Virus record (IMG/VR): IMGVR_UViG_3300043787_000096
Coordinates: 1-51,630 of that record
DNA length: 51,630 nt
DNA from: a virus
Strand: one strand, 5' to 3'
Numbering within the stretch: the stretch's first letter is position 1; every line of letters starts with the position of its first letter. The position numbers were made by a program, and so were the translations under genes. Shown here piece after piece: positions 1 to 7,526 of this stretch. Under the pieces are notes generated by a model. The model made no database searches, was not told the origin of the DNA, and was given only the letters and a program-made list of their open reading frames with translations.

Positions 1-227
1 AGTACCGGCCTGCGGGCCGCGTTCCTCAGGTCCGCAGGCTCACCGTCCGGGTCATGGATGAGCCGCCACACCTCGGCGGTGACGTCCAGCGGGTGCCAGG
101 TGGCACCGACAGCGGCAGTGATCGCCTTGCGGAGGTCGTCAGGGTCCCAGTCGGCGCGCATCGCGCAGGCGAAGTCCACCAGGAGCCCGGGGGGAGGGGG
201 GCGGACCGGGTCCGGGGTACCGGTCAT
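1..227 (-). CDS. Hypothetical protein, C-terminal part outside window (paralogue of 4966-5307)
   Basis: The gene starts at an ATG at 227 that overlaps the stop of the upstream methylase gene (ATGA). About 75 codons are visible before the window ends. The readable part contains TWHPLDVTAEVWRLIHDPDG and matches the middle of the 113-residue protein at 4966-5307. Nucleotides 1-105 are identical to 5078-5182, whereas the N-terminal halves differ, so this is a recent duplication or gene conversion. Its position as last gene after a DNA methylase mirrors the 5-6.2 kb cluster. I do not recognise the family; function unknown. Confidence 0.75.
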   Translation of the reverse strand, partial: MTGTPDPVRPPPPGLLVDFACAMRADWDPDDLRKAITAAVGATWHPLDVTAEVWRLIHDPDGEPADLRNAARRPV

Positions 228-1702
228 GACGCCTCCAGGCCGAACAGGCCCGGCTGTACCGGCTTGGCCAGCCGGACGCGGGTGAGCGCCAGGGCGTCCG
301 GATCTTTGTCGATCAAGACTGCGTCGAAGCCCTCCAGGATCGCGGCCTCACCGGTCGTGCCGGTACCGCAGAAGGGATCGAGGACCGTGCCGCCGGGCGG
401 TGTCACCAGCCGGGCAAGCCAGCGCATCAGCTCGACGGGCTTGACGGTCGGCCAAGCAGTGCCGTCCTCGAGGCGGGGACGCTCGGATGCCGGGGCCTTC
501 GCCTGGTAGCGGAACACCGGGAAAAAGCGGGACGCGCCTCCGGTGTCGCCGAAGTGAAGGGTTTCCTGTCCGGTCGGCTGCCAGCCATCGTCGTTCATGA
601 CCCCGAGGGCGGTGCGACGCATCCGGCCGCCCTGGGAGGTGGACACCCCGCTCTGCCGGTCCAGCTCGGCTACCGGGCAGCCGTCTGCGCAGTCCCACGC
701 CTCGACGGTCTCCATGCCATCAGCGTCGGCATGGGAGCCTGGGGCGTCGTCACTGATCGTTCCGTAGACGTCGCTGGCGGCGCGGGGAGTTGTTCCGCGC
801 GATGGCCCATGTGCGGCAGGGCGCACCCGCCGCATCCCGGTCATCTCGCACCCCGGAGAGTGGCTCAGCAGGATGTTTCCCGGCCAGCGGCCCGCGTCGT
901 GTGCCTTTCCTGCGGTCATGGCGAAGTCCATCGCGCGGGTCCGGTTCTCGTCGTGTCCCCGGTCGCCGGATGCGTTGCGGGCGTAGTCGGGATCCGTGAC
1001 GGAGACGCGGCAGCCGTCGATGTTGAGCGCGCCGGTCCCGTGCTCCAGGACGTTGGCCGCGACGGTCTTCCCGGCGAGAGGCTTACGGGCCACGACGATC
1101 GGCTCGTGAGCCGGTTTGAGTGCGGTGCCCCATCCGTCCCAGCGGGCAGCGTCCTCGGTGGCGGGCGCGGTCTGCGCGGGAACGAACTCACGCCCGTCGT
1201 CCTTGGCCCACTGTCCGGTCCGGTTCTGGGTCGCGCCGGGGATCATCCGCTTGAGGGGTGTGCCCGTCGCGGTGATTTCGCGTTCCGCGCCGGCCATCCG
1301 GTCGATAGCCTTGGACACATCATGCGATTTCGGAAATCCTTGGCCAAATACCCATGAAATGCTGTCGCGGATCTCAAATCCGGCGATGCGGATCGAGAGC
1401 GTCATCAGGTCCACGGTGCGCGGGCCGGCGAACGCGAGCAGGTGGCCGCCAGGCTTGAGGACCCGCAGGCACTCGTCCCACACACCGGGTGGCGGGACGA
1501 ACTTGTCCCACTCGCGGCCCATGAAACCGCGCCCGTCCGGGACGTGGGTCCGGTCGCCCGCCATCCACGCCGCGATCGCCTTGAGCACCATGGCCGTGGG
1601 CAACTCGGCCAAGCCGTACGGAGGATCGCAGACGACAGAATCCACGCTTGCGTCCGCCATCGGCAGGTGCGCGGCGTCCCCGCGCAGGATGACCGCGCTC
1701 AC
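224..1702 (-). CDS. Beta-class SAM-dependent DNA methyltransferase (N4-cytosine or N6-adenine)
   Basis: Product of 492 residues, probably methylating an exocyclic amino group in DNA. The catalytic motif DPPYG is at residues 26-30 and the SAM-binding motif DPFCGTGTTGE near residues 442-452; this order (catalytic first, SAM site last) defines beta-class enzymes. The central part has the usual segments of this phage family (GGHLLAFAGPRT, WVFGQGFPKSHDVSKAID, HEPIVVARKPL). I chose the GTG at 1702 because it overlaps the stop of the Dam-like gene (GTGA); a longer frame to 1819 would overlap that gene deeply. Likely role: self-protection from host restriction. Target sequence unknown. Confidence 0.9.
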   Translation of the reverse strand: MSAVILRGDAAHLPMADASVDSVVCDPPYGLAELPTAMVLKAIAAWMAGDRTHVPDGRGFMGREWDKFVPPPGVWDECLRVLKPGGHLLAFAGPRTVDLMTLSIRIAGFEIRDSISWVFGQGFPKSHDVSKAIDRMAGAEREITATGTPLKRMIPGATQNRTGQWAKDDGREFVPAQTAPATEDAARWDGWGTALKPAHEPIVVARKPLAGKTVAANVLEHGTGALNIDGCRVSVTDPDYARNASGDRGHDENRTRAMDFAMTAGKAHDAGRWPGNILLSHSPGCEMTGMRRVRPAAHGPSRGTTPRAASDVYGTISDDAPGSHADADGMETVEAWDCADGCPVAELDRQSGVSTSQGGRMRRTALGVMNDDGWQPTGQETLHFGDTGGASRFFPVFRYQAKAPASERPRLEDGTAWPTVKPVELMRWLARLVTPPGGTVLDPFCGTGTTGEAAILEGFDAVLIDKDPDALALTRVRLAKPVQPGLFGLEAS

Positions 1703-2550
1703 GCTGACTCCAGGTCGAACAGGCTCCCCTGGGGGAACGGCCGGTTGGACCAGATGACCTCGGTACGCGCCGTGCTGGTCCCGTTGCCCGCCACGCCCGC
1801 CAGCTCGGCGCGGTGCCACCCGTCGTACAGCTCACCGTAAAGCGGGCTGTCGTAGCCGGGCACGACGACTGCCGCCCGGGCGTCGCGCAGCGACCGGGCC
1901 AGCTCGCGGTGCTCGTCATCAGTGCGCAGCTCATGGGCGTAGTCCGGTCCCCGGCACCGGCCCTTGTTCAGGGTTCGCACCGAGGCGAGGTACGGCGGGT
2001 CCGCGTAGATCAGGACACCGCCGTGGCGGCCGTAGCGTTCGATCAGCTCAGCAGCGGGACGGCATTCCAGCGAGACGGCCCGCAGCCGCTCGGCGGCGGC
2101 GCCCATGCGGCCGATGTACGAGCCGAGGTAGTCCGGCATCGATGACGAGCCTGACCCTCGCGGGTCCTGGTAGTGCCGCCATCCGCTGCTCACGGGCGGG
2201 AGGTGGCCGGCGCGGCCCTGCGTCAGCAGCACCCAGACCTTCCGCGCCCGCTCAAGATCATCTCCGTCGAGGGTGCGGGCGTTCTCATGCTCGGCCCGCG
2301 AGTGGGGGGTCAGCGCGCAGACCCGCTCCAGATCACCCGGGCGGTCGCGGAGTACCCGCCAGAAGCACATCAGGTTGCCGTCGAGATCGTTGACGGTTTC
2401 CATCGGTGACCGTTTCTTGGCCAGCAGCACCGCGAGGCTCCCGGCGAACGGCTCCACGTAGTGCTCATGCGGCGGGAGAAGCGCGGCGATCTTCTCCGCG
2501 ATGGCCAGCTTGCCGCCGAAATATGTAAAGGGGGGCTTGAGGCTGGTCAT
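1699..2550 (-). CDS. D12-class (Dam-type) DNA N6-adenine methyltransferase
   Basis: Product of 283 residues, the usual size of Dam/DpnM-type enzymes. The N-terminus has the family signature FTYFGGK (8-14), followed by the SAM motif YVEPFAGSLAVL (31-42) and catalytic DPPY (184-187). It transfers methyl from SAM to adenine N6, in many relatives within GATC, though the target here cannot be read from sequence. It overlaps the FtsK-gamma-like gene upstream by 4 nt and the beta-class methylase downstream, so the two methylases are co-transcribed. Confidence 0.92.
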   Translation of the reverse strand: MTSLKPPFTYFGGKLAIAEKIAALLPPHEHYVEPFAGSLAVLLAKKRSPMETVNDLDGNLMCFWRVLRDRPGDLERVCALTPHSRAEHENARTLDGDDLERARKVWVLLTQGRAGHLPPVSSGWRHYQDPRGSGSSSMPDYLGSYIGRMGAAAERLRAVSLECRPAAELIERYGRHGGVLIYADPPYLASVRTLNKGRCRGPDYAHELRTDDEHRELARSLRDARAAVVVPGYDSPLYGELYDGWHRAELAGVAGNGTSTARTEVIWSNRPFPQGSLFDLESA

Positions 2551-2837
2551 GACGGCATCTCCAGGACCATCTGGGAAAGGCGGCGGGCGGCGGCCTCGTC
2601 TCCGATCCCGGCGCGCTCAAGGATGCGCTGCGCCTCGTCCGCGGTGACGATCGCGTGACGCCACCCCTCCGGGTCGCGCTCGCCGACGATCCCCAGCGCG
2701 GCCAGCTGGTCCAGCAGCCCGGCGGCAGCCGCGAAACCTACACGGACCTTCCGCTGGATCATCGCAGCACCCGCCCGGCGTTCCGTGACGGCCACCTTGG
2801 CGGCGGCGCGGAGAAGGTCAGGGTTGCGGATCTCCAT
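2547..2837 (-). CDS. Stand-alone FtsK-gamma-like winged-helix DNA-binding protein
   Basis: Product of 96 residues. The core around residues 10-60 (VTERRAGAAMIQRKVRVGFAA, followed by AAGLLDQLAALGIVG) closely resembles the gamma domain of FtsK/SpoIIIE, the wHTH module that reads KOPS orienting sequences and activates XerD. No ATPase motor is attached. The ATG at 2837 is chosen because TGATG couples it to the preceding gene. It could be a sequence-specific DNA-binding protein, or borrow or block a translocase; a full FtsK-type ATPase is encoded at 42266-44359. The fold call is by motif only. Confidence 0.65.
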   Translation of the reverse strand: MEIRNPDLLRAAAKVAVTERRAGAAMIQRKVRVGFAAAAGLLDQLAALGIVGERDPEGWRHAIVTADEAQRILERAGIGDEAAARRLSQMVLEMPS

Positions 2838-3394
2838 CAGGCTTCCCCGATCCCGGCGCGCTGGCGCCACCCGGCGAAACGTGCGCGCATCGCGGGCGTC
2901 AGGTCATAGCGGACGGTGTGCTCAAAGTCCGCCAGGACCTCGGTGAGGAGGGAGCGGAGCTCGCGCGTCTCGGCCATCGCGGCGTCCAGTCCGGGGGCGG
3001 CCTCCACCGGATCGCCGGGGACGCCCGGCGGCCGGCCCGCGGACTGCGCCGTGACCCCGGCCTGCTCGGCGATATTGATGGCAGCCCACCGGGCGGCAGA
3101 GTCGTCCGTCCCCTCATACAGGGCGGCGAGCATCCCGGCCGCTGCCGATTCGGCGGCGTCGGGCGCGGGTCCGGTCAGGTGCTTATCCAGCCATCCTGAC
3201 CACAGGACCGTCCCGTCGTCCTCGGTGATGGTGACATGCTCTTCGGTGCCGACATCCCGCAGGTCGTCGGTGCTGGTCATGATCACGTCGCGGATGCCGG
3301 CCGCGCCGTTCGCGAGAGACTCGCGGATCGCCGCGCCCGCGTACTCGTCTAGGTCGTCGGTCGTGGCGCCCTTGACGCTGGTGCGCATTTTCAT
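2837..3394 (-). CDS. Hypothetical acidic protein
   Basis: Product of 185 residues starting MKMRTSVKGATTDDLDEYAG. The start at 3394 overlaps the stop of the membrane-protein gene (ATGA). No catalytic motif or membrane segment is seen. The middle (around 60-75, EEHVTITEDDGTVLWSGWLD) looks like a small beta-sheet region, and the C-terminal third is helical and charged. Not recognised; position suggests a phage/plasmid accessory protein of the methylase operon. Confidence 0.7.
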   Translation of the reverse strand: MKMRTSVKGATTDDLDEYAGAAIRESLANGAAGIRDVIMTSTDDLRDVGTEEHVTITEDDGTVLWSGWLDKHLTGPAPDAAESAAAGMLAALYEGTDDSAARWAAINIAEQAGVTAQSAGRPPGVPGDPVEAAPGLDAAMAETRELRSLLTEVLADFEHTVRYDLTPAMRARFAGWRQRAGIGEA

Positions 3395-3603
3395 CGCTTC
3401 ACCACCGCGACGATCGCGGCGAAGCCGAGCACCAGCAGGACGATGACGACGGCCAGTGCCGCGCCGATCCACAGCGGCGACAGGACCCACCACCACGACC
3501 AGCGGATCTCATGGATCAGCTTGAGGACGATGAATGCGATCGTCAGCAGTCCGGCGAAGCCGATGCCGCTAGACGATGAGGATGAACTGGAGTTTCTGCT
3601 CAC
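3391..3603 (-). CDS. Small membrane protein with two transmembrane segments
   Basis: Product of 70 residues. A polar serine-rich N-terminus (eight serines in a row after SRN) precedes two hydrophobic helices, about residues 14-29 and 45-67, separated by the tryptophan-rich segment HEIRWSWWWVLSPLW. A short basic tail (VVKR) ends it. It is tightly coupled to the following gene. No family recognised; probably a small inner-membrane protein of the element. Confidence 0.65.
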   Translation of the reverse strand: MSRNSSSSSSSSGIGFAGLLTIAFIVLKLIHEIRWSWWWVLSPLWIGAALAVVIVLLVLGFAAIVAVVKR

Positions 3604-3672
3604 TCTGGTGATCTCCTTGCGGTTGCCCGTGTCCCTGGCCGCTACCTCCGGCCAGGGGCGCGGGACGGGTGG

Positions 3673-3801
3673 TTACGGGCGCCTGGCGGCCGGGCGGGCG
3701 TCGTCGGCTGCCAGGGCGAGGTCGTAGAGGCGCGTCCACTCGGCGGGGTTCAGGGCCTCCGCGTCGTCCTCCAGGGATGCAGTGGCCGGGCGCGGGGATG
3801 G
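3673..3801 (-). other. In-frame coding-like extension after the lipoprotein stop codon
   Basis: Directly after the TAA of the lipoprotein gene (3802-3804) the same frame stays open for 42 codons to a second TAA at 3673-3675. It reads like protein, with SLEDDAEALNPAEWTRLYD in the middle, but has no ATG or GTG start; only CTG codons follow GGAGG-like sequences. It may be a 3' gene remnant, a very short gene with a rare CTG start, or a read-through tail. The rest of 3604-3801 shows nothing else. Confidence 0.25.
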
Positions 3802-4455
3802 TTACTTGGTGCAGACTTCCTCGGCCTGCTGCTTCGCGGCGTTGAGAATCTTGACCTTGCATACCGGCATGACGGGCGTCCCGTTGATGTGAATGCCACC
3901 CCGGCCGCCGTTCATGGTCTGGTCCCAGTAGGCGGGGGCGGTCACCGAGATGTCGTACGCCTCGTCGTCGTTGAGGTACTGGCCGCCAGTGCTGTTGACG
4001 CGCAGGCCGCTGGTACCCGTCGTGTCCCCGGTGAAGACGCCCTCCGGTTCCTCCTGGCCGACGCCGACGCCAGCCTCGCCGTTGGTGCCGCCGTTGTTCC
4101 ACTGGGCGACGACCGGATTGGACAGGTTGTCAGTGTCCGGGATCGGCACCCCGATCGACGGGCACGACAGAACGGGGGCACCGATGCCGGGCACGAAGTC
4201 GAACGTGGTCGAGGCGATACCGAGGGCGTTGATGGCCTCGATCTCGATGAGGTCTTGCCGGATCTGGCTGAACGGAAAGTACGGCAGCGGCTGAACGTAG
4301 GCGAACTGCGTGTCGTCGTTCTGCTGCTGCTGGTTAGTGAGCGCGTTGCCGTTCGGCGCGCTACTCCCGCTGTTGCATGCGGTGACCGCGACCGCGAGGG
4401 ACACGGCGGCGGCGATGGCGGTGATGGCGGTGATGGTTCTCGTGATCGTCTTCAT
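3802..4455 (-). CDS. Secreted lipoprotein
   Basis: Product of 217 residues. The signal peptide has lysine/arginine at the N-terminus, a hydrophobic core and a lipobox AVTAC with the lipidated cysteine at residue 27, so the mature protein should sit outside the membrane as a lipoprotein. The mature part begins with a low-complexity Asn/Gln stretch (NQQQQNDD) and ends with a paired-cysteine region (PVCKVK, EEVCTK). Its ATG overlaps the stop of the membrane protein upstream by one base (TGATG). Function unknown; surface exclusion or host-surface change are possibilities only. Confidence 0.8.
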   Translation of the reverse strand: MKTITRTITAITAIAAAVSLAVAVTACNSGSSAPNGNALTNQQQQNDDTQFAYVQPLPYFPFSQIRQDLIEIEAINALGIASTTFDFVPGIGAPVLSCPSIGVPIPDTDNLSNPVVAQWNNGGTNGEAGVGVGQEEPEGVFTGDTTGTSGLRVNSTGGQYLNDDEAYDISVTAPAYWDQTMNGGRGGIHINGTPVMPVCKVKILNAAKQQAEEVCTK

Positions 4456-4910
4456 CAGTTTCCCCCGGTGCGTATCGGTGACGCGAGGCTGACCGCTCCC
4501 GCTGAGCAGTTAGCGGCGATCCATGACCTCACCGACGGGACAAGCGGGACGCTGCCCGTCAGGTAGCTGGCCTCCAGGGACGCCTGGTTGCCGATGCCGA
4601 TGGCCTGGGCGCGGAGCGCGGCGGCGTCCGGCGATCCGGACTCCTCCGCGATCACGCCGTCGAGCGAGGCCACATCATTAGTGATGGCGGTGATGTAACC
4701 CTCTTGCGTCGCGTAGTTGTTCTGTACGACGTGCGCCTGCCGGGTGGCGTCGTGGCTGGCGAACCACCAGCCGGCCTGCCACATGACCAGCGTGAGCACG
4801 CCGATCACGGCGAGGCACGCGCCGCCGATCAGCAGGGCGGTCGGGAGCCAGCGGAAAAAGCCCTGCCGGGCTTCTCTCGGGTACATGAACGGGTCGTCGT
4901 CGCGCCCCAT
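4455..4910 (-). CDS. Single-pass membrane protein with extracytoplasmic domain
   Basis: Product of 151 residues. A basic cytoplasmic N-terminus (about 20 residues) precedes one hydrophobic segment (about 24-48, TALLIGGACLAVIGVLTLVM). The remaining 100 residues are soluble and should be outside. A GAGAGGAAAC-type ribosome site lies before the ATG at 4910. Coupled to the downstream lipoprotein, so the two probably act together at the cell surface. Not recognised. Confidence 0.75.
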   Translation of the reverse strand: MGRDDDPFMYPREARQGFFRWLPTALLIGGACLAVIGVLTLVMWQAGWWFASHDATRQAHVVQNNYATQEGYITAITNDVASLDGVIAEESGSPDAAALRAQAIGIGNQASLEASYLTGSVPLVPSVRSWIAANCSAGAVSLASPIRTGGN

Positions 4911-4965
4911 GAGTATGTTTCCTCTCGTTGACTGGTTCTTCCGTCAGCGGCGCTTCCCGCGCCGC

Positions 4966-5307
4966 TCAGGGACCCTCCCGGAGGACGGGCATCTCCCCGG
5001 AGTGCCGGGCCTCCTCGATCGCGGCGAGCACCGCGGCTTTCCCCCGCGCGGCGACTTCCGCCCCCGTCGCGGGCCGCAGTACCGGCCTGCGGGCCGCGTT
5101 CCTCAGGTCCGCAGGCTCACCGTCCGGGTCATGGATGAGCCGCCACACCTCGGCGGTGACGTCCAGCGGGTGCCAGGTGGCATTGGTCGCAGCGATGATG
5201 GCCCGCTCCAGTTCGTCCCGGTCCCAGCAGGGGCGCATGCAGCACGCCACGTCCAGGAGGACATGGACAGGAGGGGCGTGGATCTCGCCCGGGTCGGCGT
5301 CGGTCAC
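4966..5307 (-). CDS. Hypothetical protein, intact paralogue of the gene at window start
   Basis: Product of 113 residues with GTG start at 5307 (GTGA overlap with the zinc-ribbon gene). The core VTAEVWRLIHDPDGEPADLR is shared with the partial gene at 1-227, with 105 identical bases. The C-terminus is helical (EVAARGKAAVLAAIEEARHS). Both copies end a cluster containing a DNA methylase, suggesting duplication of the cluster end. No known domain seen. Confidence 0.75.
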   Translation of the reverse strand: MTDADPGEIHAPPVHVLLDVACCMRPCWDRDELERAIIAATNATWHPLDVTAEVWRLIHDPDGEPADLRNAARRPVLRPATGAEVAARGKAAVLAAIEEARHSGEMPVLREGP

Positions 5308-5597
5308 AGCGGGCACTTCTCCTTCGGATGGCCCCGGTGGCCGCACCGCCCGCAGATCTGCCCGCGCTTCGGGATCGGACCTCCGGGCCTGCGCCGCGGT
5401 GCCCGGTTGTCAGTGATCGCCAGGTGCTTGAGGTAGATCACCGCCGCGTCCGACACGACGAACGCCGAGCACGGGCCCCCGAGGACGGACATGGTCTCGA
5501 TGTCCTCCGGGTCGGTGCCCGTCTTGTGCTTGTGGGCGTCCTCGGGCTGGCCGCAGCGGCCACAGGAGGTGATGGCGTTCTGCCGGGAGGTATCCAT
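5304..5597 (-). CDS. Small zinc-binding protein
   Basis: Product of 97 residues. Two cysteine motifs, CGRCG near the N-terminus and CGRCGHRGHPKEKC at the C-terminus (a zinc-knuckle-like CxxCxxxxHxxxxC arrangement), suggest one or two bound zinc ions and nucleic-acid contact. The start at 5597 is coupled to the methylase-like gene by TGATG. Small zinc-knuckle proteins next to methylases are frequent in actinophage genomes; specific role unknown. Confidence 0.7.
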   Translation of the reverse strand: MDTSRQNAITSCGRCGQPEDAHKHKTGTDPEDIETMSVLGGPCSAFVVSDAAVIYLKHLAITDNRAPRRRPGGPIPKRGQICGRCGHRGHPKEKCPL

Positions 5598-6247
5598 CAG
5601 GCGCACCTCCGGTTGCCGGTGCCGTGCCTCGCGGTCAGCGCGGGCGGCTCGTCGCCGTCAAGCGTGTTGCCGGTGATGACGTTGCGGTCCATGAACGTGA
5701 CCGGCTCCGCGCCACCGACGGCGAGCCAGAGGACCGCCCTGGCGATCTCGACGGCGACGGGATCGCGGTCGACGCCGTAGACGCACTCGCGCATCACGTC
5801 GGGCAGCAGCATGGCGATACCGCGCTCACGGTCCCGGCCGCTGAGGTCCGCGCCGATCAGGCCGAGCCAGCGAGAGGCGATATGCCGGGCGGCGGCGACC
5901 AGGTAGATGCCGCATCCGCACGCCGGGTCATAGGCGGTCACCCGCAGTACCTCGTGCGGCTCCCGCGGCTTGATGATCTTGTCGATGGCCAGGTCGATGC
6001 TCATCCGGCTCAACGGCAAGGCAACCCCGTCCGGGGTGTACCAGGAGCCTTGTGCCGCGCGCCTGCCCGATTCGGCGTCGAGGAGCCGCTCGCGCATCGC
6101 GCCGAGTTCCTCCGCGCCCCAGCCGCCCATGTCCTCGCAGGCGAGCCAGTCCGGCAGCGTCACCTGAGGGTCGGGCCAGGGCGGCTTGAGCCCGCGCTGG
6201 GTGGCGATCCGGCAGATGACCGACCGGGCGGTGTCCATGTCGCTCAC
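5597..6247 (-). CDS. Truncated N6-adenine DNA methylase-like protein (SAM domain without catalytic motif)
   Basis: Product of 216 residues with GTG start at 6247 (GTGA overlap). It has WYTPDGVA (69-76) and the SAM-binding motif DPACGCGIYLVAAAR (107-121) of gamma-class N6-adenine methylases, followed by VYGVDRDPVAVEIAR. After the usual next landmark (VITGNTLDG) it stops, with no NPPY/F catalytic motif and no target-recognition domain; complete enzymes are normally over 400 residues. Either inactive, or half of a split enzyme. I found no NPPY-bearing partner next to it. Confidence 0.75.
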   Translation of the reverse strand: MSDMDTARSVICRIATQRGLKPPWPDPQVTLPDWLACEDMGGWGAEELGAMRERLLDAESGRRAAQGSWYTPDGVALPLSRMSIDLAIDKIIKPREPHEVLRVTAYDPACGCGIYLVAAARHIASRWLGLIGADLSGRDRERGIAMLLPDVMRECVYGVDRDPVAVEIARAVLWLAVGGAEPVTFMDRNVITGNTLDGDEPPALTARHGTGNRRCA

Positions 6248-6546
6248 GCGTACCTCTTCGACGTCTCGTCTCGCCGGGTCCGTCCGCGCTGGATAGGGAT
6301 CACCTCGGCTAGCGCCGGGGAGCATGACGCCGAGTGGGCGGCGAACAGGAACTCCCCGATGCAGAGGCGCCCGTCAGCGGGAGCGGGGCGGCAGCGGGCG
6401 GTGCCGTGCTCGTCCTCGCGGCCGGCGAACGTCCCGGACTCGTCGGGGGTCAGGGCGATTGCCGCGCCGGACGGCATGAGCGCGTACAGCACGTCATGCC
6501 CGCAGTCCGGGCAGGCGATGACGCCGGTTCCTGGCTGGGCGGTCAT
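6244..6546 (-). CDS. Small zinc-ribbon-like protein
   Basis: Product of 100 residues with ATG at 6546 (ATGA overlap). The N-terminal CPDCGHDVLYALMPSG resembles half of a zinc ribbon; a second pair of cysteines (ARCRPAP, RLCIG) may complete the site. The tail is basic. Not recognised beyond the probable zinc site. Confidence 0.65.
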   Translation of the reverse strand: MTAQPGTGVIACPDCGHDVLYALMPSGAAIALTPDESGTFAGREDEHGTARCRPAPADGRLCIGEFLFAAHSASCSPALAEVIPIQRGRTRRDETSKRYA

Positions 6547-7526
6547 GCCGACCTCGCTTCCGGGTGACGCCAGTTGGCCTTGAGCGTGTTGCAGTCCCGG
6601 CAGTACGCGGGATCCGGGCCTGCCCGGAACTCGTGGACGCCTTCCGGCGCGAGGCGCGCTCTGGCGGCGCGCGTCTTGCGCTCGGCTTCGGGCCACCAGG
6701 GGCCGTCGTGCGGGAGCCGTCCGGGGTGTTTCGTCGCCGGGTCGGCGGCGAGGATCCGGATGGCCTCGCAGGCAATGGCCCAGTCCCGGTCGGCCACGGA
6801 GGGGTTTTCCAGGGCGCGGGCGACGGACCTCGCGGACCAGTCGGGCCGCGTGGCGCAGATCTCGGCAGCGATGGAATGCGTGTTTCGTCCGTTTGCGGGT
6901 TTTTCGCCATCGGGATGTTCCCCCTCGGGGACGTCAGGCAGCGCGGACGGGTCCGGGTGTTGCGGCGCGAGGGGGTAGGGGGTTCCCCCTCCGGTTTTAA
7001 AATCCCTAAATCCCCTAAGGACAGTGTCCGGCTCTGAAGCGTCCCTGAAACCGGGACCCTTGAGTCCCGGAACAAGGGACGCTTCGTTTTCAGAACCGGG
7101 ACCCTTCACGGGCTCTGAAGGGTCCCGGTTCAAGGGACGCTTCACGGGGTTATCCACAGGCGAAGAGTCTGGATCTCCGGGCCTCTTCGCCCCGTTTTGC
7201 CCGGCTGTGAGGTCTGGGTCTCCAGGCCCTCCCAGTCCGGGGATCTTGACGAAGGGGGCGATGGCGTAGGACGCCTTCACCCCGTTCCTGCCGCGCTCCA
7301 TGCGCAGCAGGACGCCCTTGTCGCACAAAGCCGCGATGACCGCGTAGCGCTGCGTCCTGGACAGGCGCAGGCGCGTGACGATCTCTGGCTTGTCCTCGAT
7401 GCCTGCGGGGCACTCACGCGAGTCATCGATGGCGGACGCTGCGAGGACGAGCAGTACGTACCGCTCCCGCCAGGTCAGTTCGGCGGGGGCGCGGCCGGCG
7501 GCTTCCATTACGAGCCGGATGCCCAT
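6543..7526 (-). CDS. Replication-initiator-like winged-helix protein with embedded origin
   Basis: Product of 327 residues. I chose the ATG at 7526 because GGGAGG sits 6 nt upstream. The N-terminal 100 residues look like the wHTH of phage replication initiators (ELTWRERYVLLVLA, then SRTQRYAVIAALCDKGVLLR). A long disordered linker is encoded by inverted and direct DNA repeats and includes VDN, whose codons form a perfect DnaA box. A C-terminal helical region ends with CRDCNTLKANWRHPE. It heads the 7.5-to-1 kb operon. The lambda O analogy is inference; it could instead be a regulator. Confidence 0.6.
   Translation of the reverse strand: MGIRLVMEAAGRAPAELTWRERYVLLVLAASAIDDSRECPAGIEDKPEIVTRLRLSRTQRYAVIAALCDKGVLLRMERGRNGVKASYAIAPFVKIPGLGGPGDPDLTAGQNGAKRPGDPDSSPVDNPVKRPLNRDPSEPVKGPGSENEASLVPGLKGPGFRDASEPDTVLRGFRDFKTGGGTPYPLAPQHPDPSALPDVPEGEHPDGEKPANGRNTHSIAAEICATRPDWSARSVARALENPSVADRDWAIACEAIRILAADPATKHPGRLPHDGPWWPEAERKTRAARARLAPEGVHEFRAGPDPAYCRDCNTLKANWRHPEARSA
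6985..7158. other. Putative replication origin 1 inside the initiator-like gene
   Basis: Seen directly: a perfect DnaA box TTATCCACA at 7150-7158; repeats CAAGGGACGCTTC at 7073-7085 and 7131-7143; CCGGGACCCTT at 7051-7061 and 7096-7106 with an inverted partner at 7118-7128; GGCTCTGAAG at 7030-7039 and 7111-7120; and an AT-rich tract at about 6993-7020 (GGTTTTAAAATCCCTAAATC), unusual in this GC-rich DNA. DnaA box, iterons and an AT-rich unwinding region together are the arrangement of lambda-type origins. No experiment supports it. Confidence 0.55.

Noticed and set aside
3569-4102. 177-codon minus-strand frame
   Set aside because: Arg/Gly-rich shadow overlapping the lipoprotein gene in another frame.
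7020-7160. Reading the repeats at 7030-7143 as only a terminator
   Set aside because: Single hairpins exist, but they lie inside an intact coding frame and combine with a DnaA box and AT-rich tract, so an origin fits better.
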